Below are positions 26,067 to 35,168 of a DNA stretch of 64,000 nt, in pieces (positions within the stretch are counted from its first letter, which is position 1; each line of letters starts with the position of its first letter). The translations under genes and the position numbers were made by a program. The DNA is from Sphingomonadaceae bacterium PASS1 (GTDB lineage: Bacteria > Pseudomonadota > Alphaproteobacteria > Sphingomonadales > Sphingomonadaceae): the NCBI GenBank assembly GCA_002255985.1, contig NKIR01000002.1:124001-188000 (forward strand), in the 5' to 3' direction. The notes under the pieces are model-generated. The model did not search any database. It had not been told where the DNA came from and worked only from the letters and a program-made list of their open reading frames with translations.

Positions 26067-27743
26067 ATGCAGAAATTCTTGGCCCTGCTTCGCACATTTC
26101 CCCGCTGGACCGCTATCGGCGCTGGCGCATTATCGGCGTACGGATTTGAACCTTGGGGGCTTTGGCCGCTGACGCTCATCTGTTTCGCATTACTCATCCA
26201 GCTGATAAGCCAAGCGCCCGACGTAAAGCGCGCATTCATGCTTGGCTGGCTTTTCGGGGTCGGGCATTTCACCTTTGGCAATCAATGGATTGCGGTCGCC
26301 TTCACCTTTCAGGCAGCGATGCCGATATGGCTTGGTTACATCGCGGTATTCGGGCTGGCGCTATATTTGGCGGTGTATCCCGCATTGGCCGCAGCTGGCG
26401 CCTATTGGATCAATCACCGCACAATGAACGCCGTTCGTGATTCTGGTCGAGATGACGAGAACATAAGGCCCACACCCACCCTCCACCTCATCCTCGCTTT
26501 TGCTGGATTGTGGATCATCACCGAATGGCTGCGCAGTTGGGTGTTCACCGGCTATGTCTGGAACCCGCTCAGTGTGATCACCCTGTCGGTTCCATATCTT
26601 TCGCAACCTGCGACCGCCCTTGGAACCTATGGCCTTTCGGGGGTCATGCTTCTTGTTGTCGGGATGATCCTAAAGTTCGTAACTTTGTGGACGTCAGAAT
26701 CTGGCGTTGAACGCGGCGATGGCGCGCGGACCGGCTATTTTCTTGGCGGTTTAATATTATTTGCGATCGCAACAGTCGCTATCACTGGGCGAAGCTCCTA
26801 CGATCAAAGCGCAACAGATAGAGCGCCTGTCGCACTGACCATCGCGCAACCCAACATCAGCCAAGCCGACAAATATGCGCCGGGCTATGACGCGATCAAC
26901 TTTGCCAAGCTGGCGATGAACAGCCGCCCGATGCCCAATCAAGGCCCGCGCCTCGTCTTGTGGTCCGAAGCCGCAATTCCGGATTATTTGGAAGACGGCT
27001 ATCCCTATCGTTATTATCAGGGCCAGCCGGGCGAAAGCGCGGGCGGCGCGCGGGCGCGGCTGACGACGCTGATGGGTGACGGCGATGTTTTGTTCATGGG
27101 CGCAAACCGGCTTGTGATTGAAAACGGCCAATTGGTCGCTGCACGCAACAGCGTTTCGGCGATGAATTCTAACGGCAATCTCTTGGGCCATTATGACAAG
27201 GCGCATCTTGTCCCTTATGGAGAATATCTGCCACTGCCGTGGTTACTAAAGCCTCTGGGTTTGGCGCGATTGGTACCCGGTGACCTCGATTTCTGGCCGG
27301 GCCCGGGTGCGGAAACGATGACAGTCAATCTGAACGGCAAGCCGGTCAAAATCGGCATCCAGATTTGTTATGAAGTGATATTCTCGGGCCAAGTTACCGA
27401 CCGCAAGAACAGGCCAGACTTCATCTTTAATCCATCGAACGACGCGTGGTTCGGCACCATTGGCCCGCCACAGCATTTGGCACAGGCGCGTCTCCGTGCA
27501 ATCGAAGAAGGCTTACCCGTCGTACGCGCCACACCAACCGGTATCAGCGCCGTCATCGATGCGAACGGCCGGATCATCAAAAGCCTGCCGCTTGGAACAG
27601 CGGGCCGGATCGACGCAGTTGTGCCGCAGGCCAAGGCGCCGACATTGTTCGCACGTTTTGGAAATATATTGCCGCTCGGCTTTGCAGGGCTGCTCATCGC
27701 ATGTGCGCTGTTACCACTTGCCCGCCGCACGCGTTCTCGCTAA
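26067..27743 (+). CDS. lnt: Apolipoprotein N-acyltransferase
   Basis: A protein of 558 residues. The first 240 residues contain about seven membrane helices ([16 protein letters not shown] at the start). The nitrilase domain follows, with the catalytic glutamate in [13 protein letters not shown] near residue 311, the lysine in [19 protein letters not shown] near 380 and the cysteine in [14 protein letters not shown] near 435. Lnt N-acylates the diacylglyceryl cysteine of lipoproteins, the last step after lgt. ATG at 26067 is used, with GGAGGGCAAAGGCGG upstream. metK follows after 61 bases. Confidence 0.95.
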   Translation: MQKFLALLRTFPRWTAIGAGALSAYGFEPWGLWPLTLICFALLIQLISQAPDVKRAFMLGWLFGVGHFTFGNQWIAVAFTFQAAMPIWLGYIAVFGLALYLAVYPALAAAGAYWINHRTMNAVRDSGRDDENIRPTPTLHLILAFAGLWIITEWLRSWVFTGYVWNPLSVITLSVPYLSQPATALGTYGLSGVMLLVVGMILKFVTLWTSESGVERGDGARTGYFLGGLILFAIATVAITGRSSYDQSATDRAPVALTIAQPNISQADKYAPGYDAINFAKLAMNSRPMPNQGPRLVLWSEAAIPDYLEDGYPYRYYQGQPGESAGGARARLTTLMGDGDVLFMGANRLVIENGQLVAARNSVSAMNSNGNLLGHYDKAHLVPYGEYLPLPWLLKPLGLARLVPGDLDFWPGPGAETMTVNLNGKPVKIGIQICYEVIFSGQVTDRKNRPDFIFNPSNDAWFGTIGPPQHLAQARLRAIEEGLPVVRATPTGISAVIDANGRIIKSLPLGTAGRIDAVVPQAKAPTLFARFGNILPLGFAGLLIACALLPLARRTRSR

Positions 27744-27756
27744 GGGCGAGAAACGA

Positions 27757-27774
27757 TATAAAGAATTCTTTATA
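27757..27774. promoter_or_regulatory. Perfect 18-bp palindrome upstream of metK (candidate operator)
   Basis: TATAAAGAATTCTTTATA is a perfect palindrome located 30 bases before the metK ATG. An ATAAAG/CTTTAT dyad resembles, from memory, the operator of SahR-type ArsR-family regulators that control SAM and methionine genes in Proteobacteria. No such regulator gene lies in the window. Its AT content contrasts with the flanks. Confidence 0.65.
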
Positions 27775-27804
27775 CGCAGACACAGCCAACAGACTGGAAC
27801 AACC

Positions 27805-29010
27805 ATGCGCGCAAATTACCTTTTCACTTCCGAATCCGTGTCCGAAGGGCACCCAGACAAGGTTTCGGACCAAATTTCCGACGCAATCGTCGACCTATTT
27901 CTTTCTAAAGACCCCGAAGCCCGCATCGCGTGCGAAACCCTGACCACGACTCAGTTGGTTATGCTTGCTGGTGAAATCCGCTGCAAAGGCGTCTATGAAG
28001 ATGGCGCATGGGCACCCGGCGCGCAGGAAGAAATCGAAGCCACCGTTCGCCGCACCGTGAAAGAAATAGGTTACGAGCAAGATGGTTTCCATTGGAAAAC
28101 ATTCCGCTTTGAAAACAATCTGCATGGCCAATCCGCGCATATCGCACAAGGCGTTGATGCATCGGGCAACAAGGATGAGGGCGCTGGCGATCAGGGCATC
28201 ATGTTTGGCTACGCGACCGACGAAACGCCCGACCTGATGCCGGCAACGCTCTATTACAGCCACAAGATATTGGAACGTATGGCCGCTGACCGCCATTCCG
28301 GCGCAGCCCCGTTCCTTGAACCAGACACAAAGAGCCAGGTTACCCTGCGCTATGAAGGCAGCTTGCCAGTCGCCGCAACCGCTGTTGTCGTTTCGACCCA
28401 GCACGCTGCGGGTTATGACACGGGTGACAAGGAGGCGGAACTGCACGCCTATGTCCGCAAGGTTGTGGCCGACATTATTCCGCCAGTGTTGCTGCGTGAT
28501 ACAATCTATCACATCAACCCGACCGGCAGCTTTGAAATCGGCGGCCCTGACGGTGACGCTGGCCTAACTGGCCGCAAGATCATCGTCGACACCTATGGCG
28601 GCGCAGCGCCCCATGGCGGCGGCGCATTCAGCGGCAAGGATCCGACGAAGGTTGACCGCTCGGCGGCGTACATCACGCGCTATTTGGCGAAGAACATTGT
28701 TGCCGCTGGCCTTGCGACCCGCTGCACCATCCAGCTGGCTTATGCGATTGGCGTTTCAAAGCCACTTTCGCTGTATGTCGATACACATGAAACCGGCACA
28801 GTTGGTGATAACCTGATTGAAGCTGCAATCATGAATATCGAAAAGCTGGGCGGACTTACCCCGCGCGGCATTCGTACGCATCTTGGCCTTAACAAGCCAA
28901 TCTATCGCAAGACTGCGGCTTATGGGCATTTCGGACGCAAGCCCGAAGGTGATTTCTTCCCTTGGGAACGCACCGACCTTGTCGAAGATTTGAAGGCAGC
29001 TCTCGCCTGA
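27805..29010 (+). CDS. metK: S-adenosylmethionine synthetase
   Basis: A protein of 401 residues from the ATG at 27805. It makes SAM from methionine and ATP. Characteristic blocks are [20 protein letters not shown] near residue 7, [15 protein letters not shown] near 127 and [19 protein letters not shown] near 270, all intact. The open frame reaching back to 27460 lies inside lnt and is rejected. The palindrome 30 bases upstream suggests control by a repressor sensing SAM or SAH. A hairpin follows the stop. Confidence 0.97.
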   Translation: MRANYLFTSESVSEGHPDKVSDQISDAIVDLFLSKDPEARIACETLTTTQLVMLAGEIRCKGVYEDGAWAPGAQEEIEATVRRTVKEIGYEQDGFHWKTFRFENNLHGQSAHIAQGVDASGNKDEGAGDQGIMFGYATDETPDLMPATLYYSHKILERMAADRHSGAAPFLEPDTKSQVTLRYEGSLPVAATAVVVSTQHAAGYDTGDKEAELHAYVRKVVADIIPPVLLRDTIYHINPTGSFEIGGPDGDAGLTGRKIIVDTYGGAAPHGGGAFSGKDPTKVDRSAAYITRYLAKNIVAAGLATRCTIQLAYAIGVSKPLSLYVDTHETGTVGDNLIEAAIMNIEKLGGLTPRGIRTHLGLNKPIYRKTAAYGHFGRKPEGDFFPWERTDLVEDLKAALA

Positions 29011-29023
29011 TTACACTTGCAGC

Positions 29024-29049
29024 GTGGCGGCTGAAAGTTTAGCCGCCAC
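29024..29049. terminator. Hairpin between metK and trmB
   Basis: GTGGCGGCT (29024-29032) pairs perfectly with AGCCGCCAC (29041-29049) across an 8-base loop. It lies 13 bases after the metK stop and 4 bases before the trmB ATG. There is no U-tract, so it may be an RNA-stabilising or attenuating element rather than a full terminator. Confidence 0.55.
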
Positions 29050-29053
29050 CGCT

Positions 29054-29758
29054 ATGACTGCGAACAAGCCCGGAGACCCCACGACACTGAACCGCCTATA
29101 TGGCCGTTCAAAGGGCAAGAAGTTGCGTGTCGAACAGGTTGATCTGGTCGACAATCTTTTGCCGCAAATTTCGGTGCCGGAAACGGGCGAGCTGGGCAGC
29201 ATGCAATTGTTCGGCGACGATCGCGCCATGCACTTTGAAATCGGCTTTGGCGGCGGTGAGCATCTGGCTTACCGCGCCGACCTTTTACCCGACCACGGAT
29301 TTATAGGCTGCGAACCGTTCATGAACGGAGTCGCGCAAGCGCTGTCGCATGTGCGTGAAGGCGCGCTGCGCAATGTACGTTTGCATATGGGCGACGCGCT
29401 GGAAATACTGCGCCGCGTGCCCGACAAGTCGCTCGCCTTCGTCTATCTGCTGCATCCCGATCCTTGGCCCAAAGCGCGGCATGTGAAGCGCCGGATGATG
29501 AACGATGGTCCGCTTGATCTCATCCACGCAAAATTGAAACCCGGCGGGGAATTCCGGTTTGGCACCGATCACCCCGTATATTTGCGCCACGCCCTCATGG
29601 TCATGCAGCGCCACCGGCACCAATATAACTGGCTGTGCGAAGCCGCAGCAGACTTCCAAAGCCGGCCCGGCGGATGGCCCGAAACGCGCTATGAAGCCAA
29701 GGCCCGCCGTTTAGGGCATGAAGTCTGGTATTTCCGCTATCAGCGCAAACCGGATTAA
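29054..29758 (+). CDS. trmB: tRNA (guanine-N7-)-methyltransferase
   Basis: A protein of 234 residues from the ATG at 29054; the GTG at 29024 would put the hairpin inside the coding region. It methylates G46 of tRNA. SAM-binding FEIGFGGGEHLAYRA lies near residue 62, FIGCEPFMNGVAQAL near 83, and the signature YLLHPDPWPKARHVKRRM near 132 is intact, as is the substrate-binding FRFGTDHPVY. All conserved blocks are present. Confidence 0.93.
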   Translation: MTANKPGDPTTLNRLYGRSKGKKLRVEQVDLVDNLLPQISVPETGELGSMQLFGDDRAMHFEIGFGGGEHLAYRADLLPDHGFIGCEPFMNGVAQALSHVREGALRNVRLHMGDALEILRRVPDKSLAFVYLLHPDPWPKARHVKRRMMNDGPLDLIHAKLKPGGEFRFGTDHPVYLRHALMVMQRHRHQYNWLCEAAADFQSRPGGWPETRYEAKARRLGHEVWYFRYQRKPD

Positions 29759-29776
29759 GCAGCCAGCGGCAAAACA

Positions 29777-29805
29777 TTCGACGAAATCGACGAAGCGTTC
29801 GACGA
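29777..29805. promoter_or_regulatory. Direct repeats upstream of the LytS/LytTR genes
   Basis: TTCGACGA occurs at 29777-29784 and 29798-29805, start points exactly 21 bases apart, with a third TCGACGA at 29787-29793. LytTR regulators bind pairs of direct repeats on one DNA face about two turns apart, and the block lies about 50 bases ahead of the kinase start, so autoregulation is a reasonable inference. Confidence 0.45.
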
Positions 29806-29853
29806 GAAACGGTAGGCCTGGTGCAACCGGCTGAAAATCCGGTATGAAAGGCT

Positions 29854-30981
29854 ATGGATAATATCACGTCGCGAAAAGCACTGATTGGCCATCAAATGGC
29901 TTTGCTCACGATCATCGGATTCTGGGCTCTTTACGCGCTCATCCTGTCGCTGCGCGCGGCATTGCTCGATTTTCCAGCGCAGGCGGTGCTATTTGAACGG
30001 CGTCTCATCGTTGCGCTGGTGGGCGTATTGGTCACTTGGATTTTATATACTGGTCTGCGGTTGGCGGATCGGCGGCCGCTGGGTTTCCGCGTCAGCGTCG
30101 CGTTTCTGGGCGCAATTCCCTGTGCCATCGCCCTTGCGTCCGCAAATTTCTATATCTTCAACCTGTACGACCCGATCAGCCTTTTCAAAGACCCCAGCGT
30201 TGGGCGCAGTATTGAAGATTTGAAGGCCCAATTGGGGCTGTCCTTCTGGCAAGAAATCGCCGACATTTCCGTCACCCATTATTTTTTCCTGATCGCGTGG
30301 AGCTCGCTATATGTCGCCATCGGCTATGCGCGTGAAGTGCGCGAAGCCGAACGCAAAACATCCAGATTTGCGCAAGCGGCACAAGATGCCGAGCTGCGAT
30401 CGCTGCGGTATCAGGTCAATCCCCATTTCCTTTTCAATACTCTGAACTCGCTCTCAAGCCTGGTCATCACCGGTAAGCCCAAAGAGGCCGAAGCCATGAT
30501 CCAGAACTTGTCCAACTTTTACCGGACGAGCCTGTCTTCCGATCCGTTGGAGGATGTCACGCTTGAGGAGGAAGTGGAACTGCAACGTCTGTATCTGGAA
30601 ATCGAAAGCGTGCGTTATCCCAAGCGACTGCGCGTCAGCATCAACATTCCGCCTGAGCTGATGAACCAGCATGTGCCTGCACTCATTCTCCAGCCGCTTG
30701 TCGAAAATGCCATTAAATATGGCGTGTCGCGGGCAACACGGCCGGTCTCCATTGCGATCAGCGCGGATCACCGCGATGATAATCTGGTGCTGAGTGTCAT
30801 TGATGACGGAGAGACTGTTGACGCAGCACATGTCGGCGGAAATGGCATTGGCCTTGCCAATGTGCGCGATAGGCTGGAGGCGCGATATAAGTCCGCGGCG
30901 CGGCTCGATACACGGTCTGTCAAAAGCGGCGGGTTCATCGCGATACTCACTCTGCCGTTAAGCCACAGGATTGCGGCATGA
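29854..30981 (+). CDS. LytS/YehU-type sensor histidine kinase
   Basis: A protein of 375 residues. The first 165 residues carry about four to five membrane helices without a recognised ligand domain. The His_kinase domain follows, with the phosphorylated histidine in RYQVNPHFLFNTLNSLSSL near residue 188. The HATPase_c N-box is LILQPLVENAIKYGV near 278 and the G-box GGNGIGLANVRDRLEARY near 329. It phosphorylates the LytTR regulator encoded next; the two overlap by ATGA. The signal is unknown. Confidence 0.9.
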   Translation: MDNITSRKALIGHQMALLTIIGFWALYALILSLRAALLDFPAQAVLFERRLIVALVGVLVTWILYTGLRLADRRPLGFRVSVAFLGAIPCAIALASANFYIFNLYDPISLFKDPSVGRSIEDLKAQLGLSFWQEIADISVTHYFFLIAWSSLYVAIGYAREVREAERKTSRFAQAAQDAELRSLRYQVNPHFLFNTLNSLSSLVITGKPKEAEAMIQNLSNFYRTSLSSDPLEDVTLEEEVELQRLYLEIESVRYPKRLRVSINIPPELMNQHVPALILQPLVENAIKYGVSRATRPVSIAISADHRDDNLVLSVIDDGETVDAAHVGGNGIGLANVRDRLEARYKSAARLDTRSVKSGGFIAILTLPLSHRIAA

Positions 30982-31721
30982 AGCGTCTACGCACCTTGAT
31001 TGTTGACGATGAACCTTTGGCCATCGAACGGCTGGAAACCCTTAGCGCCGATCATCCAGCGATCGAGGTCGTGGGCACCGCGAATAATGGCGTAGAGGCG
31101 CTGCGCATTGCGCAACAGCTCACGCCGGACCTGATTTTCCTCGATATCGGCATGCCCAAAATGGACGGCATCAACGCCGCGCGTGCACTGGGCCTGATGC
31201 ACAAAAAGCCGGCGATCATTTTGATTACGGCCTACGATAATTTTGCGGTCGAAGCCTTTGACCTTGATGTCGTCGATTATGTTTTAAAACCCGTATCGAG
31301 CGAGCGGCTGGGCCGCGCCATTACGCGCGCGGCTGGCACACAAGAGGCAGAGACCAGTCCTGCCAACACAACGTCGAAATCCGACAGCCGTTATGCGCAT
31401 GAATTTTGGGTATCACATCGCGCCGAACTCATCCGCATTGCCGCAATGGATATTGAGCGCATTGAGGCCGAGCGCGATTATATGCGGCTGCATACTGGCG
31501 GGCGCAGTTATTTGCTGCACCAGACAATCTCGACGCTTGAACAACGGCTTGACCCCGAACAATTCCAACGCATCCACCGTAGCCATATTGTGCGCCGGGA
31601 CCTGATCACGGGTCTGCGCCACGAAGGCGGCGGTGTGTGGCATGCGTTGCTGGGTGAGGACCTGTCGATGCGCATCGGACGCAAATATCTGGCAGAGGTC
31701 AAACGGCTCGCCGGAAAATAG
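30978..31721 (+). CDS. LytTR-family response regulator
   Basis: A protein of 247 residues. The receiver domain is at 1-120: acidic pocket IVDDEPLAIERLE near 10, phospho-acceptor aspartate in IFLDIGMPKMDGINAA near 56, threonine in IILITAYDNFAVEAF near 83 and lysine in DYVLKPVSSERL near 106. A LytTR DNA-binding domain follows at about 140-245 (RIEAERDYMRLHTGG, FQRIHRSHIVRRDLI, LSMRIGRKYLAEVKRL). It is the partner of the preceding kinase. The targets are unknown, although the repeats upstream of the kinase are candidates. Confidence 0.92.
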   Translation: MKRLRTLIVDDEPLAIERLETLSADHPAIEVVGTANNGVEALRIAQQLTPDLIFLDIGMPKMDGINAARALGLMHKKPAIILITAYDNFAVEAFDLDVVDYVLKPVSSERLGRAITRAAGTQEAETSPANTTSKSDSRYAHEFWVSHRAELIRIAAMDIERIEAERDYMRLHTGGRSYLLHQTISTLEQRLDPEQFQRIHRSHIVRRDLITGLRHEGGGVWHALLGEDLSMRIGRKYLAEVKRLAGK

Positions 31722-31724
31722 CAA

Positions 31725-31747
31725 ACTCCGGCTTTGTTTGCCGGAGT
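31725..31747. terminator. Hairpin between the convergent LytTR and thiSG genes
   Basis: ACTCCGGC (31725-31732) pairs perfectly with GCCGGAGT (31740-31747) around a TTTGTTT loop in the 52 bases between the two stops. A clear U-tract is lacking, so termination strength is uncertain. Confidence 0.6.
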
Positions 31748-31773
31748 CCGCCAAAGAGGGCGACCGGGATTGT

Positions 31774-32769
31774 TTAGATCAGACCCGCAAGCGGACTGGA
31801 CGGATCAGCATACATCCGCCGTCCCATGCGACCCGCCAAATAGGCCATGCGTCCTGACTGGACGGCAAGCTTCATCGCTGTCGCCATAGCAACGGGGTCC
31901 TTGGCTTCCGCGATAGCCGTGTTCATCAACACACCATCGCAGCCCAATTCCATGGCCACTGCCGCGTCAGATGCCGTCCCGACACCCGCGTCGACCAGCA
32001 CGGGCACTTTCGCGCCCTCGACAATCAAGCGGATCGTCACGCGGTTTTGAATGCCCAGCCCCGAACCAATTGGCGCGCCCAAAGGCATCACCGCGACTGC
32101 ACCGGCATCCTCAAGCTGCTTGGCGGCGATGGGATCATCTACACAATAGACCATTGGTAGGAATCCGTCCTTCGCCAATATTTCGGTCGCCTTCAATGTT
32201 TCGCGCATATCGGGGTAGAGCGTTTTCGCTTCGCCGAGCACCTCAAGCTTTACCAAGTCCCAACCGCCCGCCTCACGCGCCAGACGCAGCGTGCGTATCG
32301 CGTCGTCGGCGGTAAAGCAGCCTGCGGTGTTCGGCAGATAGGTATATTTTTTCGGATCGATATAATCCGTCAACATCGGCGCTTTGGGATCTGATACGTT
32401 GACGCGGCGCACGGCAACCGTGATAATTTCGGCGCCCGATGCCACCAACGCAGCAGCGTTTTGTTCAAAGTCCTTATATTTGCCGGTACCGACGATCAGC
32501 CGCGATGTGAAATGGCGCCCCGCGACGGACCAGCTATCATCTTGCCCGCCGCCCACAAAATGAACGATTTCCAAAACATCACCGTCCGCCAAGTGGACAT
32601 TTTCCAATGTAGAACGCGGCACGATTTCGAGATTGCGCTCGACCGCGACCTTGGCCGGATCCAGCCCAATATCGCGGACAAGGTCAGCAACGGTTGCCCC
32701 GGCCCCGAATTGTCGCGGATCGCCATTCAGCGTGAGGGAGATAGAATCGGTGGTCAGGGAAGAGGTCAT
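31774..32769 (-). CDS. thiG: ThiS-ThiG fusion: sulfur carrier protein / thiazole synthase
   Basis: A protein of 331 residues joining two normally separate thiamine-pathway proteins. Residues about 8-76 are ThiS ([22 protein letters not shown]), ending in the HFVGGGQDD linker, where free ThiS would carry its C-terminal Gly-Gly. Residues about 78-331 are ThiG, with [15 protein letters not shown], the Schiff-base lysine in [18 protein letters not shown] and [21 protein letters not shown]. ThiG condenses DXP, the ThiS thiocarboxylate sulfur and an iminoglycine into the thiazole phosphate. In the fusion the Gly-Gly is internal, so sulfur delivery must differ or need processing. No TPP riboswitch is visible upstream. 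Confidence 0.9.
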   Translation of the reverse strand: MTSSLTTDSISLTLNGDPRQFGAGATVADLVRDIGLDPAKVAVERNLEIVPRSTLENVHLADGDVLEIVHFVGGGQDDSWSVAGRHFTSRLIVGTGKYKDFEQNAAALVASGAEIITVAVRRVNVSDPKAPMLTDYIDPKKYTYLPNTAGCFTADDAIRTLRLAREAGGWDLVKLEVLGEAKTLYPDMRETLKATEILAKDGFLPMVYCVDDPIAAKQLEDAGAVAVMPLGAPIGSGLGIQNRVTIRLIVEGAKVPVLVDAGVGTASDAAVAMELGCDGVLMNTAIAEAKDPVAMATAMKLAVQSGRMAYLAGRMGRRMYADPSSPLAGLI

Positions 32770-32856
32770 TTCATCTCGCTATTTTTATCGACGCGCATAT
32801 AGTGCGGGATCGATGCGGTTCGCAACCGCTGCTTTGACAATATCAGGGGACGTCCT

Positions 32857-33297
32857 TTGGCTGATAAGCCGATAATCTTTGTTCTGAACGGACCAAATCT
32901 CAATTTACTTGGTACCAGAGAGCCCGAAATTTACGGCACAGACACGCTTGATGACATTGCCGGACATCTTGATGACCGCGCGCGGGCAGCCGGCGCGTCT
33001 ATCGACTTTCGTCAGTCAAATCATGAAGGGCATCTCGTCGATTGGTTGCAAGAGGCTCAAGCTGTCGGCGCCAAGGCGGTGTTGTTAAACGCCGCAGGAT
33101 ACACCCACACATCCGTGGCGATACTCGATGCCATAAAGGCCATCACCGTTCCGGTTTTCGAGGTACATTTGTCTGATCCGCACAAGCGCGAAGCATTCAG
33201 GCATTTAAGCTATGTCAGCATGGGCGCACAGGCGGTGTTTGCAGGTCATGGCGCAAAGTCGTACGAACTGGCGCTAGACGCGGCGTTGCAAGTTTGA
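32857..33297 (+). CDS. aroQ: 3-dehydroquinate dehydratase, type II
   Basis: A protein of 146 residues starting with TTG (AGGGGAC 7 bases upstream). It converts 3-dehydroquinate to 3-dehydroshikimate in the shikimate pathway. The N-terminal FVLNGPNLNLLGTREPEIYG carries the catalytic tyrosine; QSNHEGHLVDWLQ and LNAAGYTHTSVAILDA are the substrate loops, and VFEVHLSDPHKREAFRHLSYVS holds the catalytic histidine. aroQ-accB-accC order is common in alphaproteobacteria. Confidence 0.95.
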   Translation: MADKPIIFVLNGPNLNLLGTREPEIYGTDTLDDIAGHLDDRARAAGASIDFRQSNHEGHLVDWLQEAQAVGAKAVLLNAAGYTHTSVAILDAIKAITVPVFEVHLSDPHKREAFRHLSYVSMGAQAVFAGHGAKSYELALDAALQV

Positions 33298-33341
33298 CAT
33301 TAGGCGCATCATTGCAAGTTTACGGGCGCAAGGAGTTTTAA

Positions 33342-33815
33342 ATGGCGGCGAAAACAGGAAATACTGGCAGCATGCAGGTTGATACGGACCTTGTCCGTGA
33401 ACTCGCGGCCATGTTGAACGACACCGGTCTCAGCGAAATTGAGGTTGAGGACGGCGAGCGCAAAATTCGCGTGTCCCGGACCATGACTGCGGTTGCAGCG
33501 CCGATGGCTGCTGCGCCCGTTGCTGTTGCGGCACCCGCTGTTGCTGCGGCCCATGAAACCCCAAGCGCACCTGCGACTGCAGCAAATGCCTTGAAATCGC
33601 CAATGGTAGGCACCGCCTATCTAACGCCTGAGCCCGATGCTGCACCGTTCGTCAGCGTTGGTCAGCAAGTGAAGGCAGGCGACACCGTCCTGATCATTGA
33701 GGCGATGAAGGTCATGAACCCCATCATCGCGCCAAATGCAGGAACGGTCACCGCGATTTACGTGGAAAGCGGGCAGCCTGTCGAATTTGACCAGCCATTG
33801 CTGGTGATTGCTTAA
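33342..33815 (+). CDS. accB: Biotin carboxyl carrier protein of acetyl-CoA carboxylase
   Basis: A protein of 157 residues. The N-terminal helix region is followed by an alanine/proline-rich linker (about residues 47-85) and the C-terminal biotinyl domain with [12 protein letters not shown], whose lysine near residue 123 carries biotin. AAGGAG precedes the start. It shuttles the carboxyl group between AccC and the carboxyltransferase. accC follows after 3 bases. Confidence 0.96.
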   Translation: MAAKTGNTGSMQVDTDLVRELAAMLNDTGLSEIEVEDGERKIRVSRTMTAVAAPMAAAPVAVAAPAVAAAHETPSAPATAANALKSPMVGTAYLTPEPDAAPFVSVGQQVKAGDTVLIIEAMKVMNPIIAPNAGTVTAIYVESGQPVEFDQPLLVIA

Positions 33816-33818
33816 CCT

Positions 33819-35168
33819 ATGGCAATCGAAAAAATCCTTATCGCCAACCGCGGCGAGATCGCGCTGCGCATTCACCGTGCGGCGCATGAAATGGGGATCA
33901 AGACCGTTGCTGTGCATTCCACTGCGGATGCCGACGCCATGCATGTGCGCCTCGCCGACGAAGCCATTTGCATCGGACCGCCATCTGCAACCGACAGCTA
34001 TTTGAATATTCCGGCGATTATTTCAGCCGCGGAAATCAGCCATGCTGACGCCATCCACCCCGGCTACGGCTTTCTGTCGGAAAACGCGCAGTTTGCGGAA
34101 ATCGTCGAGAGCCATAACATCAAATGGATCGGCCCCAAGCCCGAACATATCCGCACGATGGGTGACAAGGTTGAAGCGAAGCGTTCGGCAGGCGCATTGG
34201 GTTTGCCGCTTGTACCCGGCTCTGACGGCGCAATTGAAGATGTCGCCGAAGCCAAAGCAATTGCGCGCGAAATCGGATATCCGGTAATCATCAAGGCTGC
34301 GTCGGGTGGCGGTGGCCGCGGCATGAAGGTCGTCAACGGCGAAGAAGAGCTTGAGACCCAAATGCAGCAAGCAGGGTCGGAAGCAAAAGCCGCCTTTGGC
34401 GATGCGACGGTCTACCTCGAAAAATATCTCGGCAACCCGCGGCACATTGAATTCCAGATTTTTGGTGATGGCAATGGCAATGCCGTCCATTTGGGCGAAC
34501 GCGATTGTTCGCTGCAACGGCGTCACCAAAAAGTGCTCGAAGAAGCCCCATCGCCGGTTCTTGCAACCGCTGAACGTGACCGCATGGGCAATATCTGTGC
34601 CAAGGCCATGGCTGACATGGGCTATCGCGGCGCGGGTACCATCGAGTTTCTGTGGGAAAATGGTGAGTTCTATTTCATCGAAATGAACACCCGGCTTCAG
34701 GTTGAGCACCCGGTCACCGAAATGATTACCGGCATCGACCTCGTCCGCGAACAAATCCGAGTCGCCGAAGGCAAACCGCTTTCGTTCAAGCAAGAAGATG
34801 TAACATTCACGGGCCATGCCGTCGAATGCCGGATTAACGCCGAAGACCCGCAAACCTTCATGCCGTCACCGGGAACCGTGTCATGGTACCACCCACCCGG
34901 CGGCCTCTATGTCCGCGTGGATAGCGGCCTGTATCATGGCTATAAAGTTCCACCATATTATGACAGCATGATCGCAAAGCTGATCGTGTATGGCCAGACC
35001 CGCGAAGGCTGCCTGATGCGGCTTCGTCGTGCGCTTGGCGAATTTGTGATTGAAGGCATGAAGACGACCATTCCGCTGCATCAACGGCTGTTGGAAGAGC
35101 CCGATTTCCAAAATGGAAATTATACCATCAAATGGCTTGAAGAATGGCTGGCAAAGGACGCAAAATGA
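33819..35168 (+). CDS. accC: Biotin carboxylase subunit of acetyl-CoA carboxylase
   Basis: A protein of 449 residues, the standard length. It begins with [24 protein letters not shown]. The ATP-grasp domain contains [16 protein letters not shown] near residue 158, [20 protein letters not shown] near 227 and [20 protein letters not shown] near 287. It carboxylates biotin on AccB using bicarbonate and ATP, the first committed step of fatty acid synthesis. Its stop overlaps the start of the VanX-like gene by ATGA. Confidence 0.97.
   Translation: MAIEKILIANRGEIALRIHRAAHEMGIKTVAVHSTADADAMHVRLADEAICIGPPSATDSYLNIPAIISAAEISHADAIHPGYGFLSENAQFAEIVESHNIKWIGPKPEHIRTMGDKVEAKRSAGALGLPLVPGSDGAIEDVAEAKAIAREIGYPVIIKAASGGGGRGMKVVNGEEELETQMQQAGSEAKAAFGDATVYLEKYLGNPRHIEFQIFGDGNGNAVHLGERDCSLQRRHQKVLEEAPSPVLATAERDRMGNICAKAMADMGYRGAGTIEFLWENGEFYFIEMNTRLQVEHPVTEMITGIDLVREQIRVAEGKPLSFKQEDVTFTGHAVECRINAEDPQTFMPSPGTVSWYHPPGGLYVRVDSGLYHGYKVPPYYDSMIAKLIVYGQTREGCLMRLRRALGEFVIEGMKTTIPLHQRLLEEPDFQNGNYTIKWLEEWLAKDAK

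Noticed and set aside
27460-27804. N-terminal extension of metK
   Set aside because: It lies within lnt, and the conserved MetK N-terminus begins at 27805.
27744-27804. Possible SAM riboswitch ahead of metK
   Set aside because: The gap is only 61 bases and I see no SAM-II or SAM/SAH pseudoknot core; the palindrome fits a protein operator better.
32770-32856. Possible TPP riboswitch ahead of thiSG
   Set aside because: The 87-base gap shared with aroQ is too short and lacks the conserved CUGAGA element.
34023-34853. A 276-codon minus-strand open frame
   Set aside because: It is antisense to accC, which shows all biotin carboxylase motifs.
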